From Paenibacillus_E oryzisoli_A (GTDB lineage: Bacteria; Bacillota; Bacilli; Paenibacillales; NBRC-103111): 64,000 bases of DNA. The position numbers and the translations under genes are program-made. The stretch covers positions 558,001-622,000 of the forward strand of contig NZ_JBCMUN010000009.1 of the NCBI RefSeq assembly GCF_050467285.1, in the 5' to 3' direction. Numbering within the stretch: position 1 is the stretch's first letter; each line of letters starts with the position of its first letter. This document shows positions 15,642-23,602 of this stretch, in pieces. The notes beneath the pieces were generated by a model. The model was not told the origin of the DNA. It did not search any database and was given only the letters and a program-made list of their open reading frames with translations.

Positions 15642-16281
15642 AAAGCCATCCTTGCCTCGCCATCTCCCCAAAAAGAAGCTCATAATACGCAGGCGGATGC
15701 GGAACTAAATTTTCCCGCGTCACCGTCATATTGGCTTCCTGGTACTCGCCAGCGTCGCCGATTTGGATCCCCGTCCCCGGAATTTCCGTCAATTCCCCCT
15801 GAACCAACCTGGCGAACGCCTGCAAATCCACCGCAAACAACCCGTTGACTTCCTCAACCTGTAAAATGAAATCCCTAATGTCCTTGCTTACCTCATAGAG
15901 AAATACATGGCAGAACTCACGATCAATCAGCGTGGGCGAAATGACATCCTCTTCCGCAAACATACCGCAAGGGATTAAATCCTCAAAACGAGCCGTCAGG
16001 CCCAGTTCCTCCTCCAACTCCCGTACTCCCGCTTCCACGGTTTCTCCAGCCGCCAAATGACCGGCACTAGAGATGTCCAGCAAGTCGGGAAAAAGGTCTT
16101 TATTCGGTGCGCGCAGCTGCAAATAAAGCTGAGGCGTCTCCATCGACCTATTGACGACCCAGCATTGGAACGTCTGGTGCCATAAACCCTTAGCATGCAC
16201 CTCCGAACGTGGCGCAACGCCGAGCCATTTCCGATTTTCATCGTAAATATCGAATTGTTCTTCTGATTTTGCCTGCATCAT
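15640..16281 (-). CDS. Nudix hydrolase
   Basis: The 213-residue protein has a Nudix box GHLAAGETVEAGVRELEEEL near residues 75-94, with the REL-x-EE core that binds Mg. The box is one residue shorter between the first Glu and the REL motif than the standard pattern, as I recall for IPP-isomerase-like Nudix proteins. The N-terminal QFDIYDENRKWLG fits that subgroup. The start MMQAK at 16281 follows GAGGAG. It is preceded by the DUF2164 gene with 24 bases between. Substrate unknown. Confidence 0.85.
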   Translation of the reverse strand: MMQAKSEEQFDIYDENRKWLGVAPRSEVHAKGLWHQTFQCWVVNRSMETPQLYLQLRAPNKDLFPDLLDISSAGHLAAGETVEAGVRELEEELGLTARFEDLIPCGMFAEEDVISPTLIDREFCHVFLYEVSKDIRDFILQVEEVNGLFAVDLQAFARLVQGELTEIPGTGIQIGDAGEYQEANMTVTRENLVPHPPAYYELLFGEMARQGWL

Positions 16282-16305
16282 GCTAATTCTCCTCAACCTC
16301 GCTCG

Positions 16306-16560
16306 CTATCTTCTTGCCCGTTTGGACACTTTCAATGCGTACAAATCCTCTTCCAGCACCGCCATACGGTCACTCACCGTTCGGCACGCATCTTCAATCG
16401 CTTGATTATAGATCGGTTCCTTCAACTGATTTATCATGTAATCCACTAATTGTTCAGTGGCCAATTGCCCCAACGTGACGCCATGCTCCAGCTCCAAATG
16501 CGCCTGCAAGTCGTCAATCAGCGTCTGTTTTTCTTCTTTTGGCAGTTTAATCGGTTTCAT
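16306..16560 (-). CDS. DUF2164 family protein
   Basis: The 84-residue product opens MKPIKLPKEEKQTLIDDLQ and contains EQLVDYMINQLKEPIYNQAIEDA, the layout of the DUF2164 family (PF09932): small soluble helical proteins of unknown role. The start at 16560 has AGGAGG 5-6 bases upstream. It is the first gene of a short operon with the Nudix hydrolase. Confidence 0.85.
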   Translation of the reverse strand: MKPIKLPKEEKQTLIDDLQAHLELEHGVTLGQLATEQLVDYMINQLKEPIYNQAIEDACRTVSDRMAVLEEDLYALKVSKRARR

Positions 16561-16738
16561 AAGTTCCTCCTGTCCCAATTATTATAGCGGATTTTGGCAC
16601 GCGGAACTATCTTCCAACAGCTCCCCCGCGCGATATGCGGCAATTTCCTTTTAAAGGGAATAAAAATGAACCCACCTGTACACGTTAAAAGTGTTTCACT
16701 ACACAACAACAACCCATGAGAGAAAAGGACGTGCCACA

Positions 16739-16915
16739 ATGGAAAACAACAAACACGCAGGCAATTATACCGGAACTACGAATACGAACGCTGAGAATCA
16801 AGACATGGCCTTCGTTAACGACACATTGGAAAATGCGCCAAACACGACGCCTGTCAATATCGCCAAAGACGATATCAGCGAGAATAACGAAGAAAAGCAG
16901 CTGAATCAAAAGTAG
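16739..16915 (+). CDS. Small Asn-rich hydrophilic protein
   Basis: The 58-residue product (MENNKHAGNYTGTTNTN start) is rich in Asn, Thr, Asp and Glu with no hydrophobic segment, and is likely disordered. AAAGGACG precedes the ATG at 16739 by about 8 bases. I do not recognise it; small proteins of this composition are common in spore formers, but no function can be assigned. It reads toward ypdA and may share its transcript, with 83 bases between. Confidence 0.6.
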   Translation: MENNKHAGNYTGTTNTNAENQDMAFVNDTLENAPNTTPVNIAKDDISENNEEKQLNQK

Positions 16916-16998
16916 GCAGCACCTCGGCTGCACTTGGCATCTCCTCCCGGTTGCGCTACTATTAAGGTTGGATTTGGGACACGGGAGGAGAAATAATT

Positions 16999-17982
16999 AT
17001 GGAACACGTCATTGTCATCGGTGCCGGCCCTTGCGGCTTATCCGCAGCCGTTGCCTTGCAGCGGGAAGGGCTTTCGCCATTACTCATAGAAAAAAACTGC
17101 ATCGTCCATTCCATTTACTTGTATCCGACGTATTTGCAGTTTTTCAGTACGCCGGAGCTGCTTGAAATTGGCGGATATTCATTCACAACGCCGCACGAGA
17201 AGCCATACCGCCAGGAAGCGCTTGTCTACTATCGGGAAGTCGCTCGCCGGGAGCAGCTGCGCATTCACAGCTATGAGGAAGCGGTGCGGATCGAACGCAT
17301 CGGAGACTATTTTAAAGTCCATACCGTCAACCAGTTTGGCCGAAAAACTGAATATGACACGCGCAAAGTCGTCGTAGCAACCGGGTATTTTGATCATCCG
17401 AACCTGATCGGGATTCCTGGCGAGGATTTACCGAAAACGACACACTACTACAAGGAAGCCCACCCTTACGCCGGGGCAAAAGTTGCCATCATCGGAGGCA
17501 ACAATTCCGCAGTCGATGCGGCGATGGACCTTCTTCGCGTAGGCGCCGACGTGACGGTCATCTATCGCGGGAGCGGCTTTTCCGCCAGTATCAAGCCGTG
17601 GGTCAGACCCTTATTTGAAAGTATGGTTAATAAAGGCCGTATCCAGATGTGGTTTAATTCTCAGGTTGGGGAGATTCGCGAACACGATATCGTTGTTCGT
17701 AAAGATGATGAACACGTCACCTTGGCGAACGACTTTGTGCTTGCGCTGACCGGCTTCCGACCGGATCGGCAGCTGCTCACAGACATCGGCGTCGATTTCC
17801 ACCCGGAAACGAACGCGCCGATCGTGAATCCCGAGTCGATGGAGACGAACATCCCGGGCCTGTACGTAGCAGGTGTCGTAGCAGCATCGAAGTATGATGC
17901 GAACGAAATTTTTATTGAGTCCGGGCGCTTGCACGGGCTTGGCATTACAAAGCACATTGTGGATGGCATGCAGCACAAATAA
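16999..17982 (+). CDS. ypdA: Putative bacillithiol disulfide reductase
   Basis: The 327-residue flavoprotein has an N-terminal FAD Rossmann motif VIGAGPCGLSAA, a second dinucleotide motif VAIIGGNNSAVDAA near residue 165 for NADPH, and the conserved LYPTYLQFFSTPE stretch of the YpdA family. YpdA (Bdr) reduces oxidised bacillithiol with NADPH; it lacks the CxxC of thioredoxin reductases, as here. Bacillithiol use points to Firmicutes. GGGAGGAG precedes the ATG. Confidence 0.93.
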   Translation: MEHVIVIGAGPCGLSAAVALQREGLSPLLIEKNCIVHSIYLYPTYLQFFSTPELLEIGGYSFTTPHEKPYRQEALVYYREVARREQLRIHSYEEAVRIERIGDYFKVHTVNQFGRKTEYDTRKVVVATGYFDHPNLIGIPGEDLPKTTHYYKEAHPYAGAKVAIIGGNNSAVDAAMDLLRVGADVTVIYRGSGFSASIKPWVRPLFESMVNKGRIQMWFNSQVGEIREHDIVVRKDDEHVTLANDFVLALTGFRPDRQLLTDIGVDFHPETNAPIVNPESMETNIPGLYVAGVVAASKYDANEIFIESGRLHGLGITKHIVDGMQHK

Positions 17983-17991
17983 CGGATAAGA

Positions 17992-18016
17992 AGCGGGCCG
18001 TGGGCTCGCTTTTTTC
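17992..18016 (+). terminator. Terminator after ypdA
   Basis: AGCG-GGCC and GGGC-TCGCT arms followed by six T. Confidence 0.7.
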
Positions 18017-18069
18017 TTTCCAACTCTATGAAAATATTTTCCAAATATCTGCTTTCACCCCTTCCATTA

Positions 18070-18110
18070 CGAACATTTGTTTGTTATAATAGAAAAAAGA
18101 ACAAATGTTC
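18070..18110 (+). promoter_or_regulatory. Two LexA (SOS) boxes around a -10 element
   Basis: CGAACATTTGTTTG (18070-18083) and AGAACAAATGTTCT (18098-18111) each match the Bacillus LexA consensus CGAACRNRYGTTYC at 12 of 14 positions; the core GAACAAATGTTC is a perfect palindrome. TATAAT lies between them (18085-18090). LexA bound here would block transcription of the gene at 18138. Confidence 0.8.
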
Positions 18111-18137
18111 TATATCGCAGAGGAGGTTGTTATCACG

Positions 18138-18437
18138 ATGAACACTACTCACAATTTTCGTTTTATTGAGCGGGATTATTGGTATCAGAAGGCATTGTGT
18201 GAAACTGACCACCTGCTGCCTGGACAAATCGATGACATGCTGGATGAAGCTTCCATGCATTACGCTGACTATACATTCAAGTTTTACGACGACGGTTCCG
18301 TCACTATTATTGATAACGATACGAACAATCTGATCAAGCCCCGCGAGCTTACCGGAGCAGTATACGACTTCTATGTGCGTAAACGGATTTACTTGATTAA
18401 GCAGAATTTGATTGAGAAGCAACTGCAGTATGCCTGA
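18138..18437 (+). CDS. Unknown protein, predicted SOS regulon member
   Basis: The 99-residue soluble protein (MNTTHNFRFIERDYWYQKA start) is rich in aromatic and acidic residues, with a beta-like centre YTFKFYDDGSVTIIDND and a basic helical end. I do not recognise the family. The VTI-x-DG pattern is faintly like YolD-type proteins, which in Bacillus are SOS-controlled partners of Y-family polymerases, but no polymerase gene is nearby and the match is weak. AGAGGAGG lies about 11 bases before the ATG. Two LexA boxes precede it. Confidence 0.75.
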   Translation: MNTTHNFRFIERDYWYQKALCETDHLLPGQIDDMLDEASMHYADYTFKFYDDGSVTIIDNDTNNLIKPRELTGAVYDFYVRKRIYLIKQNLIEKQLQYA

Positions 18438-18507
18438 TGGCGCTGCTGCCCATTTGATGAACCCTTATGTTTAGAAGTTTATTTTAAATAGACAGGAGCC
18501 ACGTCCA

Positions 18508-19053
18508 TTGTCTGAACAAAAACAGTTCCCTCAAGTCAGCATTGAACCTTGGTCCCCTGCAGGTCTGAATTTGCTCCATCTTCTCAATGCGCCCGACATG
18601 ATGGAGCATCTCGGTGGCCCAGAAACGGAAGATCAGCTTGTCTCACGGCACGAGCGTTATTTGACCCTTACTGAACGCAGGGCCGGCTGCATGTTCAGCG
18701 TTGTATCGCTGCCAGACGGCCAGGTCGTCGGCAGTGTAGGCTACTGGAACAGCAAATGGCAGGAGGAGGACATCTACGAGATGGGCTGGGGCATCCTGCC
18801 TGCGTTTCAAGGAAAAGGCTTTGCGACTGCAGCGGTTCGGGAAGCTATTGCGCTCGCCAAAGCGGCTACAGACGATGGTGCCGATTCCGATGCCAGCAAG
18901 CAGATCAAGTTTATTCATGCCTTTCCGAGCATCGATAACCCAGCTTCCAATGCCGTTTGCCGGAAGCTCGGCTTCACGCTGATGCATCCGTGCTCGTTCG
19001 AGTATCCGCCAGGTCACTTCATGCAGTGCAACAATTGGCGGTTGGGCATTTAG
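18508..19053 (+). CDS. GNAT family N-acetyltransferase
   Basis: This 181-residue protein follows the RimJ/RimL-like GNAT plan: a Trp-containing N-terminal strand, GGPETEDQL, VVGSVGYWN, then EMGWGILPAFQGKGFATAAVREAI with the acetyl-CoA loop Q-G-K-G-x-A, and NPASNAVCRKLGFT near the end. The reaction is acetyl transfer; the acceptor is unknown. The start is TTG at 18508, with AGGAG about 9 bases before it. It is 70 bases after the SOS gene; whether it is co-induced is unclear. Confidence 0.85.
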   Translation: MSEQKQFPQVSIEPWSPAGLNLLHLLNAPDMMEHLGGPETEDQLVSRHERYLTLTERRAGCMFSVVSLPDGQVVGSVGYWNSKWQEEDIYEMGWGILPAFQGKGFATAAVREAIALAKAATDDGADSDASKQIKFIHAFPSIDNPASNAVCRKLGFTLMHPCSFEYPPGHFMQCNNWRLGI

Positions 19054-19081
19054 TATAGTCCGACTAGACAAACTAGAACTA

Positions 19082-19127
19082 AGAGGCGATACCTCCCATT
19101 GAGGGGAAGAACTCGTCTCTTTTTTTG
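19082..19127 (+). terminator. Terminator after the acetyltransferase gene
   Basis: AGAGGCGA and TCGTCTCT arms with an inner CCTCCC/GGGG pairing, followed by seven T. Confidence 0.75.
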
Positions 19128-19139
19128 TCGCATGAACAA

Positions 19140-19185
19140 ATAACGGCAAGCATCGAGACATTTTTCCTTCGATGCTTGCCGTTAT
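19140..19185 (-). terminator. 17-bp perfect inverted repeat
   Basis: Arms 19140-19156 and 19169-19185 are perfectly complementary around a 12-base loop. It lies 36 bases past the stop of the leftward secreted-protein gene and is followed on that strand by a T-rich stretch, so it probably terminates it. Confidence 0.7.
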
Positions 19186-19220
19186 TCCTTGTTTTCTCCA
19201 ATCCGGTCAATCTGCCCGCT

Positions 19221-20216
19221 CTACGTCTGCTCGTCGCTTTGAACCCACATGTCGCCAGCCCACGTACGAATATGATACCAATGTTGATGATTGGGTGCGA
19301 TCCATCTTTCAAAGGCCGTAACGGTTTGCGGCGTTAGGATGCCGAACGTCGGGAACGACATTGTTGGAAACAGATGAAGCACCGTTTCTTTGCTGAGCGT
19401 GACTTTCTGTTCAAACGGCTCTGCGCCAACTGGCTGCGCATAGTCCGGATTGATCCAGAAGGTGCTGTCATCTTTCGTACGCACATGGTAAACGCCATTT
19501 TGCGTTTTTTCAAAAGCAACAACGTGCTGCGGTGGAATGAACTGGGCATCCGAAGGACGCTGCAAGCGGTTCGCTGTATCGTAGTCCTCCATGTACAACG
19601 TCTCTGTCGGCAGATCCATAGCTTGATTCAAGACTTCCATGTCCGTCAGCATATGAGGATTGGACACAAGCCACATATCTCCCAGCCAAGTAGTTTCGAT
19701 TCGATAAGAGTTCGTCAAATAGGAGGCAGGCGATTCGAAAATGGCATTGGCATGGACCGTTTGCGGGGTAAGCGCAGCATCGGTCGTTGCCGATAAAGCC
19801 GGCTGGCTATACAGTGACGCCGACCACAGCAAGGCAATATTGGTGTCGATTGGCTTGACGACGCCGATTTTCTCGTAGTCTAGGTGCATCCAAAGATCAC
19901 CTGCCCACGTGGTTTTGATCTGAATCCATACTTTCTCACCGCGCCCTTTAGCGTACCATTCTTGCTCCGCCTCGACCGTTACCACATCTTGAGGTGTCAG
20001 CGCCGCAATCGGACGGAATGAATCATCAGGCTCGGCGTAAAGATCTGTCCGCTCGAATAATGTGATAACGGGCGGAATCGCAGGCGGCTCAAACTTTCGG
20101 ATATTGGGACTAGGGGCAGCGGCATGGACCGGCACATTGACAATCGCATTGACTAACATCCCCACAAGTACAAGGCCATATAGGGGCTTACGTCGTTTCA
20201 TCTTCAATGAACTCAT
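19221..20216 (-). CDS. Secreted protein with four SH3-like repeats
   Basis: The 331-residue product has a signal peptide (KMKRRKPLYG, then a hydrophobic run ending VHAAA). Four degenerate repeats of about 70 residues follow; three end in W-A/L-G-D-L/M-W (near residues 110, 182, 324) and the third has TFWIN. Each starts with a strand like VTLFERTDLYAEP and a LTPQ(D/T)V motif. This resembles bacterial SH3-like cell-wall domains. A TTG at 20207 fits the AAGGAGG site better (11 bases) than the ATG at 20216 (2 bases). Probably binds the envelope; the function is unproven. Confidence 0.7.
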   Translation of the reverse strand: MSSLKMKRRKPLYGLVLVGMLVNAIVNVPVHAAAPSPNIRKFEPPAIPPVITLFERTDLYAEPDDSFRPIAALTPQDVVTVEAEQEWYAKGRGEKVWIQIKTTWAGDLWMHLDYEKIGVVKPIDTNIALLWSASLYSQPALSATTDAALTPQTVHANAIFESPASYLTNSYRIETTWLGDMWLVSNPHMLTDMEVLNQAMDLPTETLYMEDYDTANRLQRPSDAQFIPPQHVVAFEKTQNGVYHVRTKDDSTFWINPDYAQPVGAEPFEQKVTLSKETVLHLFPTMSFPTFGILTPQTVTAFERWIAPNHQHWYHIRTWAGDMWVQSDEQT

Positions 20217-20316
20217 TACCTCCTTAGCAGATCGCTTTCAAAGTTAGACGCAGTTACGCCTCCCAATGTTCAAAAACCACCGAAACGGCATTCACTCCCG
20301 TTTCGATGGCCCCTGC

Positions 20317-20868
20317 TCAATTCGCTTTAAAACATCCCTGCATATGATCATTCACCATACCTACGCCCTGCATATACGCATAGCAAATCGTCGATCCGAC
20401 GAATTTGAAGCCGCGCTTCTTCAGGTCCTTGCTCATCGCATCCGACACGTCGGTGCTCGCTGGCAGCCGCTGACCGTGCTCGTAGTGGTTCACAAGCGGC
20501 TTGCCGCCAACGAAGTGCCAAATATAGGCGTCAAACGTGCCAAACTCTTCCTTCACCTGCAGAAACGCCTTCGCGTTCTGCACGGCCGCGGCAATTTTGA
20601 GCCGGTTGCGAACGATGCCCGGATTTTGCATCAGATCCTGCATTTTCGCATCGTCGTACTGTGCGACCACTTCGGGGTCCCATCCATCAAACGCTTCGCG
20701 GTAGCTCTCGCGCTTCTTGAGAATCGTGTACCAGCTCAAGCCTGCTTGCGCGCCCTCCAGATTGAGCATCTCGAACAGTTTGCGGTCGTCATGTACGGGT
20801 ACGCCCCATTCATGATCGTGATAGTGTATATATAGCGGATCTTCATTTACCCAACTGCAACGATGCAT
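20317..20868 (-). CDS. tag: DNA-3-methyladenine glycosylase I
   Basis: The 183-residue product begins MHRCSWVNEDPLYIHYHDHEWG, with the zinc-binding Cys and His of Tag. It has the helix-hairpin-helix region NPGIVRNRLKIAAAV and AGLSWYTILKKRESYR around the base-binding pocket. Tag excises 3-methyladenine from alkylated DNA. The ATG at 20868 has GAGGTG about 10 bases upstream. A perfect-core LexA box overlies the predicted start of transcription, so it is likely SOS-inducible. Confidence 0.95.
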   Translation of the reverse strand: MHRCSWVNEDPLYIHYHDHEWGVPVHDDRKLFEMLNLEGAQAGLSWYTILKKRESYREAFDGWDPEVVAQYDDAKMQDLMQNPGIVRNRLKIAAAVQNAKAFLQVKEEFGTFDAYIWHFVGGKPLVNHYEHGQRLPASTDVSDAMSKDLKKRGFKFVGSTICYAYMQGVGMVNDHMQGCFKAN

Positions 20869-20893
20869 GTTCGTCTTCACCTCACTGATAATA

Positions 20894-20942
20894 GAACAAA
20901 TGTTCTATGCCAATTATAAAACAAAGACTAACCGGTTGTCCA
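20894..20942 (-). promoter_or_regulatory. tag promoter with LexA box
   Basis: On the - strand TGGACA (20937-20942), an 18-base spacer, TATAAT (20913-20918), then AGAACATTTGTTCT with the GAAC-N4-GTTC core at 20894-20905, over the expected +1. The -35 lies in the loop of the preceding operon's terminator. The 16 bases around the box match those before the unknown gene at 18138. Confidence 0.75.
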
Positions 20943-20954
20943 GCTAGTCTTTGT
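20921..20954 (-). terminator. Terminator of the thiamine transport operon
   Basis: ACAAAGACTA pairs perfectly with TAGTCTTTGT, with inner GG/CC pairs, followed on the - strand by TTTT. The stop codon of the TatD-like gene (20944-20946) lies within the stem. Confidence 0.8.
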
Positions 20955-21750
20955 CAGGCTCGCTCAATCCATAGAACCGCTCCGTATTCCCACGCACAAT
21001 CGCCGCCGTCTCCCCCATAGAAAGTCCCTTTAACAAAGCGATCTGCTCAATAACAGCATGAACCATGCGCGGATGCGTTTCCTGTCCCTCAAATGGCCCC
21101 TCGAACGGCCAAGGCCCGTCAGTTTCCACCATGATGTGCGTCAATGGATATTCACGAACAAGTGTTCGAACCCCTTCTTCATACCACACATCCGGTGTGA
21201 TTGAAATGAAATATCCCGCCTCGATCATACGCTGTACCGTACTCGCCGGCCCTTTAAACCAATGGAAGTGAGCCTTCTTCACGCCATGCTGTTGAAGCAA
21301 GTCGATCACAACATCGGCATCCTCGTACACGGCATGGAGCACGACAGGCTTATTAAGTTCCGCAGCCAGCGCTATAAACTGCTCCAGCATCTCCACATAC
21401 GGCTCCACCTCAAAATGACGCCCCTCCGCTTCCACTTCCGTGCGCGTATAATAAGGCAGCCCGACTTCGCCGATCGCAACCATTTCATCCTTCCGCTCCC
21501 GAATCCATGCCAGCAGCTCAGCAAGTTCTTCAGCCGAAGGCAGCGCCTGCTCGGGATGATAGCCATACGCCGCCCACACGCGATCCGGGAATGACTTCCT
21601 CAGACGCTGCGTCGCTTGGCAGGACACCAAATGGCGCGACACCGCCACGAGCCCTAACACCCTGTCGCTAGCCAGCTCCTCGCACATTTGCCGAGCCCGC
21701 TCCTCCGGGTACATATCCAAGTGGATATGCGCATCGATCGCGTCAAACAT
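20944..21750 (-). CDS. TatD-type metal-dependent hydrolase
   Basis: The 268-residue protein has the TatD amidohydrolase landmarks: IDAHIHLDMY (first two metal histidines), a GEVGLPYY glutamate, VVLHAVYED, KAHFHWFKG and VETDGPWP (final aspartate). TatD-like enzymes are TIM-barrel phosphodiesterases or amidohydrolases with two metals. Placement as the last gene of a TPP-riboswitch operon suggests a role with a thiamine precursor, for example opening or deformylating it, which is inference. It overlaps the ATPase gene by 8 bases. Confidence 0.85.
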   Translation of the reverse strand: MFDAIDAHIHLDMYPEERARQMCEELASDRVLGLVAVSRHLVSCQATQRLRKSFPDRVWAAYGYHPEQALPSAEELAELLAWIRERKDEMVAIGEVGLPYYTRTEVEAEGRHFEVEPYVEMLEQFIALAAELNKPVVLHAVYEDADVVIDLLQQHGVKKAHFHWFKGPASTVQRMIEAGYFISITPDVWYEEGVRTLVREYPLTHIMVETDGPWPFEGPFEGQETHPRMVHAVIEQIALLKGLSMGETAAIVRGNTERFYGLSEPDKD

Positions 21751-22510
21751 AAGCTCTCTCCCCTCTCAACAAACGCCGAATATTCTGCCTTTGCTCAATA
21801 AATACCGGCTCCAGCATCACTGCTTCCGTCCTCGGCCTAACGAATGGCACACGAATCTCCTCCAGCACGGTCGACGGCTTGCCCGAAAGCACATAAATGC
21901 GATCCGACAAGAAGAGCGCTTCCTCAATGCTGTGCGTAATAAATAAAATCGAGCGCTTATTCTGCTCCCATATATTGAGCAGCCACGCCTGCATCTCGAG
22001 CCTCGTCAGCGCGTCCAACGCCCCGAACGGCTCGTCCAGGCACATAAGCTCCTGAGGACTTAGCAAAGCTCTCAGAAAAGCCACACGCTGCTGCATGCCG
22101 CCTGACAAGACATGCGGATACTCCCGCTCATAGCCGCCCAATCCGACCTTCGGCAGCCATTCACGCGCTTTCTCCAGCGCACTACTCCGGCCTTCCCCCG
22201 CCACTTCCATGCCCAACGCGACATTGGCTTCAATCGAGCGCCACGGAAACAGTGCAGGCACTTGCGGCATGTAAGAGATCAAGCCTTTCTCACCAGTGAT
22301 TTGCTTGCCGTCCAGCCATACTTCCCCGGCTGTCGGCTTGATCAACCCGCCGATAATATGAAACAGCGTGCTCTTCCCGCTCCCCGAAGGGCCGATGAGC
22401 GACACGAACTCCCCTTCACCGACGGTGAGGGAAATATCGCCGAGCACGGGCTGGAGCTGCTTTTTGACCGGAAAGCTGTGTCGGATTTCTTTCAATTCCA
22501 AATTCGCCAT
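21743..22510 (-). CDS. thiZ: Thiamine-precursor ABC transporter ATPase (ThiZ type)
   Basis: The 255-residue protein has Walker A GPSGSGKST, Q-loop MPQVPALFPW, signature LSGGMQQRVA, Walker B LMCLDEPFGALD and the switch histidine in FITHSIEEA. It is a nitrate/taurine-type importer ATPase. The ThiZ role follows from the operon: THI5-like binding protein, permease and TPP riboswitch. The ATG at 22510 follows AAGGAGG; the frame is open for 22 further codons into the permease gene. It couples to the TatD-like gene by overlap. Confidence 0.88.
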   Translation of the reverse strand: MANLELKEIRHSFPVKKQLQPVLGDISLTVGEGEFVSLIGPSGSGKSTLFHIIGGLIKPTAGEVWLDGKQITGEKGLISYMPQVPALFPWRSIEANVALGMEVAGEGRSSALEKAREWLPKVGLGGYEREYPHVLSGGMQQRVAFLRALLSPQELMCLDEPFGALDALTRLEMQAWLLNIWEQNKRSILFITHSIEEALFLSDRIYVLSGKPSTVLEEIRVPFVRPRTEAVMLEPVFIEQRQNIRRLLRGERAYV

Positions 22511-22523
22511 CGCACTAGCCTCC

Positions 22524-23291
22524 TTAAGATGACCGCTTCGTCTGCCAGCGAATGACCAGTTTCTCAAGCCCGGCAATGCACCAGAAAAAGAGCAAGCTCA
22601 AGATCACAATAATGCCGATCGCCACGAACTCGCGGTCCGCCCGAAACGCAGATTTTTGCAAAATCATATAATACCCCAGCCCGCCGTTCCCGCCGAGCCA
22701 CTCCGCAATCACCGCACCCATGACGCTGTACGTGGCGGAGATCTTTAACCCCGTAAATAAAAATGGCAGCGCATGCGGCAGCTCAAGTTTGTAAAAAATT
22801 TGACGCGCACTCGCGCCGATCATGTGCATGTAGCTGAGCATACTTCGATCCGTCTGCGTCAAGCCATCGAGCGTCGACATCGTCACAGGAAAAAAGCAAA
22901 CAAGTGAAATAAGGACAAGCTTCGGCATTAGGCCGAAACCGAACAATATGATTAATAAAGGCCCGATCGCAATGACAGGGACGTTCTGCGAAAGAATGAG
23001 CAGCGGATAAAAGCCTGCCTTCACGAACGGCATCCGGTGCAGCACGCACGCGACCAGCAAGCCGATCGCGCTGCCAACACCAAAACCGAGCAGCATCAGC
23101 TTGAGCGTCGCCCATGTGTGCATCCACACGCGCGGCATCTCCGTCGTGCCGTCGCGCAGTATTTTCAGCGGGCTGGGAAGCAGCCACGACGCTGTACCGC
23201 CCCAAGTGACGGCCAGCTGCCAAACGAGCAGAAGCAGGATAACCACCACAAGGGGCGGCCATCCTGCTCGAAACCAGCGCGATTTGCGCAT
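22524..23291 (-). CDS. thiX: Thiamine-precursor ABC transporter permease (ThiX type)
   Basis: The 255-residue protein has six membrane helices and the EAA-type cytoplasmic loop YMHMIGASARQIFYKLELPHALPFLFTGLKIS of SsuC/TauC-class permeases. It forms the channel for the pyrimidine moiety of thiamine with the adjacent ATPase. Its start overlaps the last base of the thiamine-binding-protein gene (23291). Substrate assignment comes from the neighbours. Confidence 0.87.
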   Translation of the reverse strand: MRKSRWFRAGWPPLVVVILLLLVWQLAVTWGGTASWLLPSPLKILRDGTTEMPRVWMHTWATLKLMLLGFGVGSAIGLLVACVLHRMPFVKAGFYPLLILSQNVPVIAIGPLLIILFGFGLMPKLVLISLVCFFPVTMSTLDGLTQTDRSMLSYMHMIGASARQIFYKLELPHALPFLFTGLKISATYSVMGAVIAEWLGGNGGLGYYMILQKSAFRADREFVAIGIIVILSLLFFWCIAGLEKLVIRWQTKRSS

Positions 23292-23581
23292 TACCGATAT
23301 TTCTCCGTCAGCTTGTCCATCGACGCGCCGGACGGATTGAAGTAAATTTTCACTTGGGAAATGACGTTTGGACTGCCCATGTCGATCATCGCTGCGTTCA
23401 TATCTTGGATGATTTGCAGCAGATGCGGAAGGTCCCCTTCCATCGTCGTTTCCAGTGGAGATACGAAATATTTGACGCCCGATGCCGCAATCACTTCAAT
23501 TGCGCGATCCACATAAGGGATGACGTCCTCGTTATTCACCGTTTTAGGCAAAATTTGAATACTTACAAGCGCGTTTGCCAT
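23291..23581 (-). CDS. MTH1187-family thiamine-binding protein
   Basis: The 96-residue protein (ALVSIQILPKTV start) matches the DUF77/MTH1187 family (PF01910): ferredoxin-like fold, VIPYVDRAIEVIAASGVKYFVSPLETTMEG core. Members bind thiamine or its pyrimidine in the cytoplasm. It may hand over or sense the imported ligand. Placement between binding protein and permease in one transcript is consistent. Length is normal. Confidence 0.9.
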   Translation of the reverse strand: MANALVSIQILPKTVNNEDVIPYVDRAIEVIAASGVKYFVSPLETTMEGDLPHLLQIIQDMNAAMIDMGSPNVISQVKIYFNPSGASMDKLTEKYR

Positions 23582-23602
23582 GCTCCTGCCGCCTCCCTCA
23601 GA

